A DNA stretch of 64,000 bases, from NCBI RefSeq assembly GCF_910578895.1, contig NZ_CAJTSC010000009.1:12343-76342 (forward strand), in the 5' to 3' direction. Under the pieces are notes generated by a model. It was not told where the DNA came from. It saw nothing but the letters and a program-made list of their open reading frames with translations, and searched no databases. The translations under genes and the position numbers were made by a program. Shown here piece after piece: positions 35,125-45,674 of the stretch. This stretch comes from an uncultured Bacteroides sp. (GTDB taxonomy: Bacteria; Bacteroidota; Bacteroidia; Bacteroidales; Bacteroidaceae). Positions within the stretch are counted from its first letter, which is position 1. Each line of letters begins with the position of its first letter.

Positions 35125-36036
35125 TTAGAACAATTTGGCGGGATACTCGCCTGCGTCTACCAGCGCCTTAATCTTGTCGACTACGCTCTGGCGGTCTTCG
35201 GGATAGGTCACGCCGAACCATTTGCTGTTCGTGTCGAGCACCTCGACCGTCGCCGTGCCGTCGTTAATCAGCTTGTCTACCATCAAAGGGATAAAGAACT
35301 CGCTCTTCAGGTTCTCCATGTTCTTCGGGTCGCTGAGGAAAGTCTTGAAGAACTCCCGGCTGTATGCGAAGTAATCGGGGGTAAAGCCCCAGAAGTTCAT
35401 GCTGACGGGGGTAGTGTCGGGAGTGGCTGTCCACTCGCCGTTGTCATCGATGTATTTCACTTCGCCGTCCATACGTTGGATTTTGGTGCGCTCCACAACG
35501 GAAGTCAGCAGGTGGTTGTTGTCCGTGCCGCAAAGACCGCGAGACACGGTGCCGCTCTCGCTCAACGTATTTCCGATGCGGAAACCTACCATGGAATATA
35601 CGTTCTCGGAGCCTTCGGGAAGTTCGGACAGGAACTTGCCCATCACCCGGAAAGAGTCGCAGCCATAGAAGTCGTCGCAGTTGATAACGGCAAACGGCTC
35701 TTTTATCACATCGGCACCCATCATCACGGCATGGTTGGTGCCCCACGGTTTGGTACGCTCTGCCGGGCAGGTAAAGCCTTCGGGAAGCGCATCCAGTCCC
35801 TGAAACACCAGTTCGCACGGGATGTGTCCTTCGTATTTGGAGATGATTTTGTCGCGGAAATCTTGTTCAAAGTCTTTGCGGATGACGAAAACGAGCTTGC
35901 CGAAACCTGCCTTGATAGCATCGTAGATAGAGTAATCCATAATAGTTTCGCCGTTGGGACCCAGTCCGTCCAACTGCTTCAAGCCACCGTAACGGCTGCC
36001 CATACCGGCCGCCAGTAAGAATAAAGTTGGTTTCAT
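35125..36036 (-). CDS. NDP-sugar/nucleotidyltransferase
   Basis: 303 residues with the nucleotidyltransferase (GT-A-like) fold: the N-terminal nucleotide-binding LFLLAAGMGSRYGGLKQL, then KPWGTNHAVMMG and FAVINCDDFYGCDSF with the metal-binding Asp pair, and NFWGFTPDYFA further on. The family is related to sugar-1-phosphate nucleotidylyltransferases; the sugar substrate cannot be told from the sequence. It stands alone, with a -7 box upstream and a strong terminator downstream. Confidence 0.88.
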   Translation of the reverse strand: MKPTLFLLAAGMGSRYGGLKQLDGLGPNGETIMDYSIYDAIKAGFGKLVFVIRKDFEQDFRDKIISKYEGHIPCELVFQGLDALPEGFTCPAERTKPWGTNHAVMMGADVIKEPFAVINCDDFYGCDSFRVMGKFLSELPEGSENVYSMVGFRIGNTLSESGTVSRGLCGTDNNHLLTSVVERTKIQRMDGEVKYIDDNGEWTATPDTTPVSMNFWGFTPDYFAYSREFFKTFLSDPKNMENLKSEFFIPLMVDKLINDGTATVEVLDTNSKWFGVTYPEDRQSVVDKIKALVDAGEYPAKLF

Positions 36037-36084
36037 ATTAGTTTTTATTTAAAAAGGTTAGTGTATCATGGTTGATAACAGACG

Positions 36085-36092
36085 CAAAAATA
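36085..36092 (-). promoter_or_regulatory. -7 box for the nucleotidyltransferase gene
   Basis: CAAAAATA on the plus strand is TATTTTTG on the minus strand, an exact match, 49 bp upstream of the ATG. Confidence 0.5.
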
Positions 36093-36205
36093 GGAAAAAT
36101 TAGCACAGGAAAGGGAAGATATCAATTCAATATTTGCCATTATCGTACAAAATCATTGTTTCAAGAACCGTCTCCGCACTCACGGCAACTTCCCCAAGGC
36201 AATCC

Positions 36206-38560
36206 CTAAAACGGATAGCCGATGGCAAAATGCAGGGCAAGGCTGTCCTTGAACTTGGGTATGTTGTAGTAGCCCGGCTTACCGGTATCATACGGGTTGT
36301 GCAGCCCTATTCCGCAATCCAGGCGGAACACCAGGAAGTCCATATCGTAGCGCAAACCCGCTCCCGTGCCCAAAGCCACCTGTCCGGCAAAATTCTTCAG
36401 CGTGAACTCACCGCCGGGACGGGAGTCGTCCTTACGCATCAGCCACACGTTGCCGGCATCCAGGAACACCGCTCCGTGCAAATCGCTGATGATGCGGAAA
36501 CGGTACTCGATGTTGGCTTCCATGCGTATGTCGCCCACATGGTTGATGAAGGAGTATTTGCTCTCCTTGTCCGGGATATATCCGCCCGGACCGATGTTGC
36601 GGGCAGAGAAAGCACGCACGCTGTTTGCCCCGCCGATATAGAACTGCTCGGTATAAGGAGCCGACAACGCATTTCCGTACGACCATATCACTCCACCGGC
36701 AATGCGGGTGGCGATTGTCTGGTTCTTGTCTATCTTGTAATGGTAGCGGAACTCACTGTTCACTTTCAGGAACTGGGCAAAAGGCACGCCCAGCAGTTTC
36801 TTGTCCTTCTCGCCAAACGATTTTCCGAAAGCGCTATAAATACACGAGGTCAGGTTGCCTGCCGAGCTCACCGTTGTCTGCCACCAGATGGGATTACGCA
36901 CACGTGCCAAAGAGGCGTTATCGTAGGTGTACATATATTCCATGACAGGGATAAACTGGTCGCGCAGGCTGACATAGAGCGCCGGATTCTCCGCCTGCAG
37001 TTCCTTAAAGGCTTCCGTAGGGTTGCGAAGCACATTAAACGTCAATTTGAACGGCGTGAAACTGTGCTTGCTGGTACGCTGCGGCTGAAAGTCGTACGTG
37101 GCGTTTCCGCCAAACGCCAGGAGCTTATAGTACTTGGCGCGGTTCAGCTGGTTGATGTACAACTTGAACGTGGTGGTTGCCGGAAAGTCATACTCCCTGT
37201 CGCCGAAACGGGGAAAGACCACACGCGGGAACATAAGCGAAGTGGAGAGCCCCATTTCGTAGCTGTTCATCAACGAAGAGCGGTTCTTGCCCGTCTGCCA
37301 CTCATACGAACCGTCCAGCTTGACGTTCCAGGACTCACCGCCGCCAAACACATTGTTTTTTGTCACGGTAAACGAAGCTCCCGGTCCGGTCTGGTTGTTG
37401 CTTTTCATCTTTATGTTGAAATCCAGTTCGGCATCGTAAGGCTTGTCGAGTGACGCGTGGATATTCACGTCCAGCGTGTCGCATACGAATGTCGTATCGC
37501 GCGGCGTGTACTGCATCTCAAGGTAACGGAAGATGCCCACATTGTTCAAACGCTCCTGCACACGGGTCTGGCGATACAGACTGTAAAGGTTCTGCATGGA
37601 TTGCCTGCGGGAGATACCCGTACTGTCCTGCACCTGACGTTTCTGGCGGTATGCCTGGTAGTTCAGCCATCTGTAAATCATGTTGGGGCGTACCCGCAGT
37701 TTATCGTGATAGTAGATGCGCATTCCCTTGTAGTCCGTACTGTCATTGGGGGCTTGCCCCTGCTTGCCATACAGGTAAAACGACCGCTTGCCCACGAAAA
37801 AAGGTTTCTCGGCAACCGAAGGCATGCCGGAAGCCGGCACCATGCGCATGGCTACGTGGCCACCGGGCACCAAAGTCGTATCCGCCTGATAAGTCAGATA
37901 GTCGGGACGGAAATAGTAGCACCCCACATTACGCAGCAAAGTACTGATACGGGTGCGCTCTCCATCGAGGTCGGTCACATTGAACTGCTCTCCCGGACTG
38001 ATGAGCGAGCGGCGGCGGCTCATGTTCATGATACGCATAGTGCGTTCGCTGAAACCGTGATAATAGACCGTATCTATGAAATAGGGATTGCGCATATCTA
38101 CCGTATATTGCAGCTTCGCCTTCAGCGAATCTTTCGGGTCGGTGAAGGTCTTATAGCTGACCGTGCCGTTGAAGTAACCGTAGTCGCGCAACAAATTGGC
38201 AGCGGCCTTCTGCCGGATATCGGGATTGACGGACGACATCAGCACCGGATTTGCCGCAAAGCGGTTGAATATCCACTTGCCAAGGCCTTTCTCGTATTTC
38301 ACAAACCCGTTGTAAATCCATAATCCCATCGGGAACGGTATGCGGATAGTGGAACTGCCCAGCAAAGAGTTGTTCGGAGCAGTGGCGAGCGCCGCTTCAA
38401 CCTCTTCCATGGCAGTCTCTCCTACCGGAGTGGTACTGCGGTTCTCGACAATCATCGGTTTCTGTCCCGTATACAAGATTTCACCTTCCGGCAAATGCTT
38501 GGTTGTGGAACATCCTGCCAGAAACAGCACACCTGCCATATACAATATCAGTCGTTTCAT
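36206..38560 (-). CDS. tamL: TamL: BamA/TamA-family outer-membrane lipoprotein
   Basis: 784 residues. Unlike proteobacterial TamA it begins with a lipoprotein signal (lipobox LAGC, Cys17), the mark of the Bacteroidetes TamL form. POTRA-like domains occupy roughly 25-370 (DIRQKAAANLLRDYGYFNG, MRNPYFIDTVYYHGFSERTM), and the C-terminal half is an Omp85 barrel (TEQFYIGGANSVRAFSARNIGPGGY is the surface-loop L6-like motif). It ends in ALHFAIGYPF with the terminal Phe. It starts 1 bp after the tamB stop. The pair would insert outer-membrane proteins or move lipids across the periplasm. Confidence 0.92.
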   Translation of the reverse strand: MKRLILYMAGVLFLAGCSTTKHLPEGEILYTGQKPMIVENRSTTPVGETAMEEVEAALATAPNNSLLGSSTIRIPFPMGLWIYNGFVKYEKGLGKWIFNRFAANPVLMSSVNPDIRQKAAANLLRDYGYFNGTVSYKTFTDPKDSLKAKLQYTVDMRNPYFIDTVYYHGFSERTMRIMNMSRRRSLISPGEQFNVTDLDGERTRISTLLRNVGCYYFRPDYLTYQADTTLVPGGHVAMRMVPASGMPSVAEKPFFVGKRSFYLYGKQGQAPNDSTDYKGMRIYYHDKLRVRPNMIYRWLNYQAYRQKRQVQDSTGISRRQSMQNLYSLYRQTRVQERLNNVGIFRYLEMQYTPRDTTFVCDTLDVNIHASLDKPYDAELDFNIKMKSNNQTGPGASFTVTKNNVFGGGESWNVKLDGSYEWQTGKNRSSLMNSYEMGLSTSLMFPRVVFPRFGDREYDFPATTTFKLYINQLNRAKYYKLLAFGGNATYDFQPQRTSKHSFTPFKLTFNVLRNPTEAFKELQAENPALYVSLRDQFIPVMEYMYTYDNASLARVRNPIWWQTTVSSAGNLTSCIYSAFGKSFGEKDKKLLGVPFAQFLKVNSEFRYHYKIDKNQTIATRIAGGVIWSYGNALSAPYTEQFYIGGANSVRAFSARNIGPGGYIPDKESKYSFINHVGDIRMEANIEYRFRIISDLHGAVFLDAGNVWLMRKDDSRPGGEFTLKNFAGQVALGTGAGLRYDMDFLVFRLDCGIGLHNPYDTGKPGYYNIPKFKDSLALHFAIGYPF

Positions 38561-38561
38561 A

Positions 38562-41500
38562 TCATTCTACAGTTTGTTTCTTCTTTTTCTTGAAGATGAA
38601 GAGTTCGCCCAGACGGTCCATCTTACGGCGAAGCACAAGTCCGACTCCGGTTTCCGTTATTTCCCCATCAAGCACACTCTCATAATTCTTGGCATGGAAC
38701 ACACGGACATAGCGCGTGCCGGACGTATCCAGCCTATATTCCAGTGAGATATTATCAATAAACGATTCCGCATTGTTCGTGGCGTTGGCACCGGTAGTCA
38801 CCTTGCCGCCGATGACAATCTGTACGCGGTCGTTGAAAAGGCGTTGCGAATAGCGGAAGCTATAATCCGTCTGCTTGTCGCCCGTTTCGGCAGCGGTACG
38901 GTCTTCCATGCCCATCGTGAAACTTGCATTGATGCTTTGAAAAGCCGAACCCGCCAACGAATTGATTTGGCTTTGGATAACGCTGTTCAAGGCGCTGCCC
39001 ATCGTCAGTCCGCCGCCTTTTACACCGCTATTCATGTAAACGCCGGTTGCCAGCATGGCAATCGCCTGTTTGCTGCGCTCCTCGGCACCCATCGCCTGCA
39101 ACTCGTTCTCGATGGTAGCATCATCCGGTGCAGTAATGTCGAAAATCAGTTCGGGAGCATCAAGGCGGTTCTTTATGGCTATGGACACATCGAAGTTCAC
39201 CACACGCGAACCGCCGTTATCACCGTCTGCCACCGAAGCACGCATACGCTCCGTCGCTTTCAGGCTCAATGTCGGGTTCATGGGGTCGCCACGCCAGTCC
39301 ACATAGCTTCCGTTGTTAATCTGGAACTCTTTCAGCGGAATGATAGGAAGCGAGTACTTCATGATTCCGCCCGAAAGCGTATAGCGTCCGGTAAGGCTGA
39401 TATCACCTTGCGGGGTATATTGCATGTTCAGGTCGCCGCCGCCTTCCAGTTCGATAAACTTGCTGCGGTCGGGACTCAGGTCGGCACGCAGGCGTACGGC
39501 ATTGTCGATATGTACGGACATAACCATGTCCATGCCGCCTAAAGACATGGCGGGAGCCTCATCGGCATTCACCGAAGTCGTGTCGGCAAAGGAAGTGAAA
39601 GTAACCAGCCCGTCAAGGCGGTCTTCCACCGTAAGCGGCGAGTCGGTCAGCACGTAGGTGACATCCGTGTTTCCCAACAAATTCATGTTGCCACGCATGG
39701 TCAAGGCGTTCAAAGGTCCCCGTACCGTGGCGTTCAGGTCGACAAACACCTTGCCGTATATAAGGCTTTCGCGGGTGCGCGGCGCATCCAGCAGTGTATA
39801 GTTCTCCGCCAACAGCTTCAGCTCCGCCGTAGGGCGTTCCATGTTGCGGAAGTCCACCTTGCCGTTGATGGTGAACGGATTCTTGCTGGTGGTATAGATG
39901 GCGAACTTATCAAAAATCAGCTGGTTGTCCTTTACCTGCACAGGACGGTCGTCAAACCAGTAACGGGCTCCTGCCTGACGGGCATATACCGATACGCTGT
40001 CCAGCATAATCTTTCCGTTTATCTTGGGTTTATCCAACGGTCCGTAGATATACATTCCGCCATCAAGGTCACCGGTAAACGAGACCATTTGGTCCGGCAC
40101 AAAGGCATTGGCTATCTTCATCGGGAAATGTTCGAAGAAGGTATTCACTTCCAACGTATCCCTGCCGTTCTTTTGCATCAGTATGCCGTCGGCTGTCAGC
40201 ACTTCCTGATTGTCATAACTGAGGTATGTATTCAGATAATGCGTGGTTCCCCTGTCTCCCGGCAGCCATGTGGCTCCCATACCGATGTCTCCTACCGGCT
40301 GACGCTCGTAGGTCAGCGCATCGATATTGGCTTCGGCGGATACCTGCAAGGAAGTAGGCGTCTGGATATACTGCGCCTCGGCAGAGAACAGACCGGTCAA
40401 CCGGGGCATATAAGGAAGCACTTCACTCAACTCACCCAACTGGAGACGGCTCAACTCCACATTCATATTCTGCAACGAAATGCTGTCGTTCTTGTCCGAT
40501 TGCATGCGGAAACACAAACCATCGTCGCTATCCATATCGATATTGGCATAGACGCGCATATTCTTATGCAGATATATCCAATTGCTGTTATCCACAAAAT
40601 GGAACTTGCGGTATGCGATAACCGGTTCGGCAGGCGTCAGGTTCAGCAACACTCCATTGCCCTTGCCCCGCCCTTCCGTCAACGGACGGGCATTGACACC
40701 GAACAGCACTCCTGTCTGTCCCTTGCCGTCCACATAGTTCACGGTCAGTTCGGCATCTTCACTCCTGATTTCACCCGTGAGCGTGCTGCGGAATACGAAC
40801 TGCGGGTTCTTCGGCCCGTTAATCACGCCACTTTGCAACATCATCCGGGAAGTATCCTGTTTCACGGTAAAGAAAATGGTATCAAGCTGCAACGAGTCCA
40901 CACGCAATCCGTGAATCGCCGTCCGCCCATTAATGCCCCGTGTCGGCGTGCTGCCGAAACGAAGGATAAAGTCGTTGAAAGTGACGTTCTTTGTTTTCAG
41001 GAAATAACTGACCGGATTCGCCTGCCCTGCCGTCAACTGCATGCCTGCCGAAGGAAGCACTTGGCGCAGAGCGGCATGGTCCAGCCGCCTTTCGTCAAGC
41101 TGTTTCGTAAGGATGGAGGCAAACTCGCCCGACTGTTCCAACAGTTCCTTCAAAGTGCTGCGGGCACGGAACTGCAAATCCATATCGCCGGCATCCAACC
41201 GCAACTTAATGGAATCATGACGCGCTTCCGCTCCCAGATTGAACGCAAACGAACGTTCCAAAGGCTTGGGCGCAATGCCCAGTTTATGCAAGTCCACATC
41301 CTCTACATTCATGTCCAGCTTGCCGTCCATGTATTTACGGTCAAGACGCAAATCCGCCTCGGACTGCATCTTCAACAGTTCGTTATCACTCGTCAGCCGC
41401 ACGGAAGCCAGTGCAGACTTCAACCCCGCATTCAAATCCACACCCGATATGTTCCAGCGGGCATATTGCAATTCGTCCAACTTGGCCTCCACGCGTGCCA

Positions 41501-43103
41501 CCGTCTTGGGGGAAACAATATCCACTCCCTGTCCCCAGGCGGCGACATGGGCGGTAAGCATGTAGATGGAATCCTTAGGCAGGAAATGATGAAGTTGCAA
41601 GGCATCTACGGCAAGGTCCGCATGATAGGCTTCGGTAGACAAGTTGTAGGCGGCATCCAGGTTCAGGCTGCCTTTGTCTTCCTGCACTTTGAGCAATGCA
41701 GTGCATTGCGGACCGTCAAGCCCGAGACGTGCCATGAGATTCATGCTATCGGGCACAACGACGGAACCGTCGGGCATCACACCGCTCAGCCCCGTCAGGA
41801 AATTGAGGTCTTGCGTCTGCATCTCAAAGTCAAGTTCTCCGCTGCGCTTCAAGCTGTCTGTAAGGTTCCACAACTCACCGCCGCCACTCAATGAGAAGGC
41901 GCCGGGCAGTTCGGCGGTGAAACGGGAAATCTGCATCTGTTTCAGGTTTCCTTCCGTACCGGCACGGATTACCAGCGGACGGAAAGGATAAGCCTCCTTG
42001 AAGGTTTCGGGCAACCCGCCGGCAAAGAGCATCACGTCCTGCTTGCCGATATTGGCATTGAAACGGGCTGTCAGGCGCCCAGTAGTGGGTATGTCGACCA
42101 GTTTCCAATAGGTTTGCGCCGTCAGGTCCATTTCGCTGTGCGGGGTCTTGAGTTGCAGATAAGGTATGCGGATAAGGGTTGAGTCGGCAGACAGGCGTCC
42201 CGTCAGGGAAGTTACGGAAAGCCCGGAACGGTCGTACATGGAGAGTTCGCGGATAACTGCGTTCATTTCGCGACCGCAGGTCATCACCGAGTCTATGCCG
42301 ATGCGGATATCACGCAATGCAATGTGCGAGGCATCGAAACCCTCGACCGGAACAGCGGTACCCGAATCGTAATTCACGGCAGTGCCCGTAAGGGCAAACT
42401 TCCGCCAACCGTAAAACTGACGCCTGAGGTCGGCATTGGCGTCTTCTATGCTTGCATCACCAACGCGGGCTGCAAGCGTCATGGAGTCGAGCGGCATCCG
42501 CAAGTCTACGGAAACGTTTTTCAGCCTCAAATTGTGTAAAGCTATCTGCCAGTTCAAGGCGGTCGTGGCGGTATCTTTCGGAGTTTCGGTGGTGTCGGTA
42601 AGGACTACTTGCACATGGGTATCGTTCAGTTCCACATTATTCAGCACGGCATTCTCCTGCTTCAGGTCGATGCCGTGGCTCTCCAGGAAAAACCTTCCGA
42701 GATTTCCCTTCACATGCATGCCTTCGAGTAAATTGGAAGAGTTCACCGCCACCTGTCGCAGGGTGATATCGTCCACCTCTACCCTGCCCTGTAACAAAGG
42801 CCATGCCTGCACGCGTACATTCAGGCTTCCGAGGTTCAGCAAGGTGTCGGGATGCTGCACGTCAACGGCATCGTTCTCCGACTGCACCACCTGCACGCCA
42901 CGCACAAGCAGGTTCAAGGGAAAACGAAGGTCAATTCGCTCTACGGAGATGTCCATACCCGTAGCGTCCGACGCTATCGCCGTAGCCTGTTTCCTTATAA
43001 AACTCTGAACAGGCGGCACGTAAAGCAATACCATCAATATTACAAATAGGATAATAGGGGTAAGCAGCACCCAAAGTGCTACCTTGAACCATTTTCTTCT
43101 CAT
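38562..43103 (-). CDS. tamB: Translocation and assembly module protein TamB
   Basis: 1513 residues. One N-terminal membrane helix (about 8-28, FKVALWVLLTPIILFVILMV) anchors it in the inner membrane; the rest is a very long beta-rich region of the AsmA-like/bridge kind that would span the periplasm. The C-terminal ~300 residues carry the TamB (DUF490) signature: GRYTLSGGIMKYSLPIIPLKEF, NPTLSLKATERM, MLATGVYMNSG and YSQRLFNDRVQIVIGGKV. It is directly followed by tamL, the partner outer-membrane protein, separated by 1 bp. A TTACTTTG element lies 132 bp upstream. Confidence 0.95.
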   Translation of the reverse strand: MRRKWFKVALWVLLTPIILFVILMVLLYVPPVQSFIRKQATAIASDATGMDISVERIDLRFPLNLLVRGVQVVQSENDAVDVQHPDTLLNLGSLNVRVQAWPLLQGRVEVDDITLRQVAVNSSNLLEGMHVKGNLGRFFLESHGIDLKQENAVLNNVELNDTHVQVVLTDTTETPKDTATTALNWQIALHNLRLKNVSVDLRMPLDSMTLAARVGDASIEDANADLRRQFYGWRKFALTGTAVNYDSGTAVPVEGFDASHIALRDIRIGIDSVMTCGREMNAVIRELSMYDRSGLSVTSLTGRLSADSTLIRIPYLQLKTPHSEMDLTAQTYWKLVDIPTTGRLTARFNANIGKQDVMLFAGGLPETFKEAYPFRPLVIRAGTEGNLKQMQISRFTAELPGAFSLSGGGELWNLTDSLKRSGELDFEMQTQDLNFLTGLSGVMPDGSVVVPDSMNLMARLGLDGPQCTALLKVQEDKGSLNLDAAYNLSTEAYHADLAVDALQLHHFLPKDSIYMLTAHVAAWGQGVDIVSPKTVARVEAKLDELQYARWNISGVDLNAGLKSALASVRLTSDNELLKMQSEADLRLDRKYMDGKLDMNVEDVDLHKLGIAPKPLERSFAFNLGAEARHDSIKLRLDAGDMDLQFRARSTLKELLEQSGEFASILTKQLDERRLDHAALRQVLPSAGMQLTAGQANPVSYFLKTKNVTFNDFILRFGSTPTRGINGRTAIHGLRVDSLQLDTIFFTVKQDTSRMMLQSGVINGPKNPQFVFRSTLTGEIRSEDAELTVNYVDGKGQTGVLFGVNARPLTEGRGKGNGVLLNLTPAEPVIAYRKFHFVDNSNWIYLHKNMRVYANIDMDSDDGLCFRMQSDKNDSISLQNMNVELSRLQLGELSEVLPYMPRLTGLFSAEAQYIQTPTSLQVSAEANIDALTYERQPVGDIGMGATWLPGDRGTTHYLNTYLSYDNQEVLTADGILMQKNGRDTLEVNTFFEHFPMKIANAFVPDQMVSFTGDLDGGMYIYGPLDKPKINGKIMLDSVSVYARQAGARYWFDDRPVQVKDNQLIFDKFAIYTTSKNPFTINGKVDFRNMERPTAELKLLAENYTLLDAPRTRESLIYGKVFVDLNATVRGPLNALTMRGNMNLLGNTDVTYVLTDSPLTVEDRLDGLVTFTSFADTTSVNADEAPAMSLGGMDMVMSVHIDNAVRLRADLSPDRSKFIELEGGGDLNMQYTPQGDISLTGRYTLSGGIMKYSLPIIPLKEFQINNGSYVDWRGDPMNPTLSLKATERMRASVADGDNGGSRVVNFDVSIAIKNRLDAPELIFDITAPDDATIENELQAMGAEERSKQAIAMLATGVYMNSGVKGGGLTMGSALNSVIQSQINSLAGSAFQSINASFTMGMEDRTAAETGDKQTDYSFRYSQRLFNDRVQIVIGGKVTTGANATNNAESFIDNISLEYRLDTSGTRYVRVFHAKNYESVLDGEITETGVGLVLRRKMDRLGELFIFKKKKKQTVE

Positions 43104-43234
43104 TGGAACGTCAGTCTGTCAACAATTAAGTAGATGTTTACAATCGGTTTATATCATCAGTACTTGTCCATTCTTTGCTACGCTCTGAATGACAGATAGT
43201 ACAAGACAATCAATCATTGGTGCTTAAAGTCGTA

Positions 43235-43242
43235 CAAAGTAA
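43235..43242 (-). promoter_or_regulatory. Possible -7 element for tamB-tamL
   Basis: TTACTTTG on the minus strand (7 of 8 to TAnnTTTG, the same variant as upstream of the TonB receptor). It lies in the 234 bp gap between the hybrid kinase stop and tamB. Evidence is weak. Confidence 0.35.
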
Positions 43243-43337
43243 ACAATTAATTTTGAGATAAGGTTCCCAAAGCAAGGAAAATACTGTACAATACCGGTAT
43301 TTACGGCTATTTGCATCCCCCTCTTGCACCAACCTGC

Positions 43338-45674
43338 CTATGCCTGCAAACGAACAATGTCCTCAATCAGAGCAAGCACACGAAGCACCCGCTGCCCTTG
43401 TTCCGTCGTAAAGGGAGTGCCGCGCAAACCTTCCAGTATCTTGAGTTCCGCCACCAGTTCCGTAGCGCCAATCAGCGTAAAGAGAGGAATCATCTTATGC
43501 GAGACGGCAGCAGCCGCGTCCATATCTGCCGCGTCCACTGCCTGCCGCAAACGTCCGGCATTAAGACGGGTTTCGGTGACGAAGCTCTCAAGAATGGACT
43601 TTGCCGCCTCCGGGTCATCGCCGGAGAAAGCAGTGAGTGCCGAGAAGTCGTAAGAAGCGTTCGGGAATGGGATTTTAACCGCCGCTCCAACCGCAGCCTG
43701 TCGGGTAACGGCTGCCCCCTGTTGCCCAACCGTTTCTCCCTCTTGCGGAGCGGACACCTGCCCGATACCTGCCACACTCAGTTCCCGAAGCAATTCCGCT
43801 ACCGTAAAGGGCTTGTACAAACAACCGGCAAAACCATGTTCCTTGAATGCTTCCGGCTTCATGTCACTGCGCGCGGTAACAGCTATCACAGGAATGGACT
43901 GCGCCTGAGGGAGGTTCGATGCACGTAACAGTTTCAACAGGTCGAATCCGTTGATGGCAGGCATCTGTACATCAGTAAGCAATACCTCGAAAGTATCGGA
44001 GCGCAAGGCGTCCAGCAACTCGTCCGTTTGCATACACGATACCGAAGCGATGCCGTTCTGCCGGAGCATGGATGCGGTAAGCGTAAGCTGAATGCGGTCG
44101 TCATCAATAAGCAACACGCGCAACGAGGATTGTACAGGAACGGATACCGGCTCAGCGTCCGCCGCTTCCGCTTGCTTGCCGGCATGCTCCGGCATCCGGA
44201 TGGGGAACAACGGAACGCGTAGAGTAAACGTACTTCCCTTGCCCGGCACGCTGTCCACATCAATCGTCCCTTCGAGCAACTGCACAAGCATGCGCACGAT
44301 GGACAACCCCAAGCCAAAGCCCTCCTTGCCCTGCGCACCGGGCAAGCGGGTGAACTCCCGGAAAATCCGCTCCCTGTCGGCAGGTTCCATGCCCTTGCCC
44401 GTATCGGCGATGGCAACAACCAGCCGGCTGTGCTCGTAATGCGCCGTCATCGTGACGCTTCCTTCGTCCGTAAACTTCACGGCATTGGAAAGCAGGTTGT
44501 TTATAATCTGGCGAAGCCGCAACGGATCGCTGATATAGGTACTCTCCAGTTGGGGCGCGATGTCGCAACGCAAATCCAGCCCTTTGGCAGAAGCCAGCGG
44601 TTCGAAGCAGACATGAATCTCCTCCAGCAAGCGGGCAGGATGAAAAGTGACCCGGTTGATTTCCGCCTTATGAAGGTCGAGCCGATGGAAATCAAGCAAA
44701 TCGACCACCAACTTCAGCAGATGTTCCGATGAGGTTTTCATATTGTCCAGATAGAAACGCTGCCGTTCGTCCACCGTCAGTCGGGAGAGCAGGTCGGCAT
44801 AGCCCATAATGGAACCGAGCGGCGCCTTGAAGTCGTGCGTGATGGCAAGCATCATCTTCTCGCGCGTGGCAAGCAGCTCTTCGGCACGGCGGCGAGCCTC
44901 TTCCAATTCGCGACGGTAGCGGTTGCTACGCGTAATGTCGCGTCCTATGATAAACAGGAAAAAGGCGGAAAGCAGCACCGCACCGGCTGCAATGCCGCTG
45001 ATAATCCTGGCGGAATGGCGGCGCACGGACTGCCGGTAGTCCGCTTCCTCACGGGCACGCTGCAAGGTCTCCTGCTCATAGTCTTTCAGCAGACTGTCGA
45101 TGCGGGCGGTCAGCATCTTGTCCATGCGCTGCAGCGTACGCCTGCGGCGGTGCATAACCGCCAAGTCTTCTTTCTTCTGCTGCGCCACGGCACGAAGCAT
45201 TTCCTGAAGGGAATCCACCGGATTATAGATATCGATTACCGTATCCGTGGCATATTCAAGGGTGGTCTTTACCTGAATGGCACTGTCCTTCTTCGGCGGC
45301 ACGAACACCTCGCCCAAACGGCGGAAGAATCCTTTCTTCCTGGGCTTGGTAACCACGGTGTCGCGATGCGTAATGATACGGTGCCGCACATGCCGGTCGG
45401 CAGCGACCGAATCTTGCCGCGCGGCGATGAGGTTCTCTACCTCGCGGGTAGAAACCATGCTGTCGTTCGTCTCGCTCAGCACACGCAACATGTAAACATT
45501 GTTCGCATCCTTCTTCCGGAGAAGGGCAATGAGACTGTCCGTCCACTGCACGTCCTGATTGTCGGAAAGCATGAGGTTTCCCATTTCCCGATGTACGAAA
45601 AACAGGGAAAAGAACAACACCCCCAACAGCAAGGTGTATCCGACGGTTATCTTTACTTTCGATACACTATTCAT
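43338..45674 (-). CDS. Hybrid sensor histidine kinase with receiver and Hpt domains
   Basis: 778 residues. Membrane helices at about 10-28 and 224-245 enclose a ~190-residue periplasmic sensor rich in charged and coiled-coil segments (RRRRTLQRMDKMLTARIDSL). Then the HisKA H-box with His280 (MMLAITHDFKAPLGSIM), the ATPase domain (N box NNLLSNAVKFTDEG, IADTGKGM, GFGLGLSIV), a receiver with Asp568 (LLTDVQMP), and a C-terminal Hpt domain with His726 (AVSHKMIPLF). This gives the internal relay His280-Asp568-His726. It overlaps the MATE gene by 4 bp (ATGA), so kinase and exporter are translated together. Its likely final acceptor is the sigma-54 activator at 49467, Asp52. Confidence 0.94.
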   Translation of the reverse strand: MNSVSKVKITVGYTLLLGVLFFSLFFVHREMGNLMLSDNQDVQWTDSLIALLRKKDANNVYMLRVLSETNDSMVSTREVENLIAARQDSVAADRHVRHRIITHRDTVVTKPRKKGFFRRLGEVFVPPKKDSAIQVKTTLEYATDTVIDIYNPVDSLQEMLRAVAQQKKEDLAVMHRRRRTLQRMDKMLTARIDSLLKDYEQETLQRAREEADYRQSVRRHSARIISGIAAGAVLLSAFFLFIIGRDITRSNRYRRELEEARRRAEELLATREKMMLAITHDFKAPLGSIMGYADLLSRLTVDERQRFYLDNMKTSSEHLLKLVVDLLDFHRLDLHKAEINRVTFHPARLLEEIHVCFEPLASAKGLDLRCDIAPQLESTYISDPLRLRQIINNLLSNAVKFTDEGSVTMTAHYEHSRLVVAIADTGKGMEPADRERIFREFTRLPGAQGKEGFGLGLSIVRMLVQLLEGTIDVDSVPGKGSTFTLRVPLFPIRMPEHAGKQAEAADAEPVSVPVQSSLRVLLIDDDRIQLTLTASMLRQNGIASVSCMQTDELLDALRSDTFEVLLTDVQMPAINGFDLLKLLRASNLPQAQSIPVIAVTARSDMKPEAFKEHGFAGCLYKPFTVAELLRELSVAGIGQVSAPQEGETVGQQGAAVTRQAAVGAAVKIPFPNASYDFSALTAFSGDDPEAAKSILESFVTETRLNAGRLRQAVDAADMDAAAAVSHKMIPLFTLIGATELVAELKILEGLRGTPFTTEQGQRVLRVLALIEDIVRLQA